Shown one piece after another: positions 30,219-30,355 of a stretch of DNA of 30,355 bases; the stretch's first letter is position 1; each line of letters begins with the position of its first letter. The position numbers and the translations under genes were made by a program. The DNA comes from JANXLS01 sp038227045. Lineage in GTDB: Bacteria > Planctomycetota > SZUA-567 > H5-PLA8. The stretch spans positions 1 through 30,355 of the forward strand of contig JBBRQD010000069.1 of NCBI GenBank assembly GCA_038227045.1. Direction: 5' to 3'. Below the pieces are notes generated by a model. That model had not been told where the DNA came from, did no database searches, and saw only the letters and a program-made list of their open reading frames with translations.

Positions 30219-30355
30219 CAGGGCCTTTCAAAAGTCCTCATTTTTCGTAGAGAAATAGCCGATCTTCTATTCAAAGGAGATCAGAAAAATGAGTGTTGCC
30301 GCTGAAATTTCGCTTTTCGATGCCTTCAAGCAGGTTCCCGATCCGCGCAAACCGC
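30219..30355 (+). mobile_element. Left end of an ISAs1-family-like insertion sequence (continues past the window)
   Basis: CAGGGCCTTTCAAAAG starting at 30219 looks like an ISAs1-type terminal inverted repeat. It is followed 55 bp later by a well-formed ribosome-binding site and a transposase start. The right end and target-site duplication are outside the window, so the exact boundary is inferred. Confidence 0.6.
30289..30355 (+). CDS. ISAs1-type transposase, N-terminal fragment (runs off the window)
   Basis: AAGGAGA (30274-30280) precedes ATG 30289. The 22 visible codons read MSVAAEISLFDAFKQVPDPR and onward. The F..F..VPDPR motif is the usual start of ISAs1/H-repeat transposases, which move the element by a DDE mechanism. 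Only the N-terminus is present, and the catalytic domain is beyond the window edge. Confidence 0.7.
   Translation, partial: MSVAAEISLFDAFKQVPDPRKP

Overview
The window is chromosomal DNA from a Gram-negative-type bacterium, most likely of the Planctomycetes-Verrucomicrobia-Chlamydiae (PVC) group or a neighbouring uncultured lineage. This rests on a DUF1501 protein, a secreted PQQ-type beta-propeller protein, a DUF2950-like protein, a CE15-like esterase, a long plant/cyanobacteria-type IspH and many secreted proteins of unknown role. No rRNA, tRNA or single-copy species marker other than recA is present, so the assignment is an inference. I see no prophage and no CRISPR array.

Layout. 1-960: a small membrane-protein gene and a partial tandem copy of it, both on the minus strand. 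961-6981 (+): ispH, a GspF/PilC-like membrane protein, a DUF255 thioredoxin-like protein and a CE15-like alpha/beta hydrolase. 6985-8363 (-): a secreted TPR protein and a small membrane protein. 8643-9809 (+): a protein with an IF2_N-like domain and a long disordered tail. 9847-11876 (-): the PQQ-propeller protein and cysH. 12069-14447 (+): a LolD-type ABC ATPase and the DUF1501 protein. 14437-15514 (-): an AT-richer three-gene cassette that looks like a free-standing polymorphic-toxin domain followed by two immunity-like genes. 15762-18154 (-): recA with a LexA-box-like dyad upstream, then a secreted protein. 18311-19567 (+): an M16 zinc peptidase. 19579-22871 (-): a polar amino-acid ABC operon (lipoprotein SBP, permease, ATPase) translationally coupled to a DUF2950-like membrane protein. 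23043-25789 (-): carA then trpE. 25905-27252 (-): mscL with a zinc-ribbon tail and no canonical start codon, then an outer-membrane-like protein ending in a clear terminator. 27579-30355 (+): an SGNH-hydrolase-like gene, a Sel1/C39-peptidase fusion, the tail of a lost SGNH paralogue, and the left end of an ISAs1-type insertion sequence that has cut a minus-strand gene.

Functionally this is mostly housekeeping and metabolism (isoprenoid synthesis, sulfate assimilation, tryptophan and carbamoyl-phosphate synthesis, amino-acid uptake, DNA repair, osmotic safety valve) mixed with envelope proteins. The two accessory spots are the toxin/immunity cassette at 14.4-15.5 kb and the rearranged region at 27.5-30.4 kb. 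Many gaps between genes carry palindromic or phrase-like repeats (2245-2312, 5660-5744, 7883-7930, 9829-9845, 12838-12868, 15608-15706, 22955-23043, 24590-24625, 29774-29815). Some of them supply a ribosome-binding site or the likely terminator of the adjoining gene.
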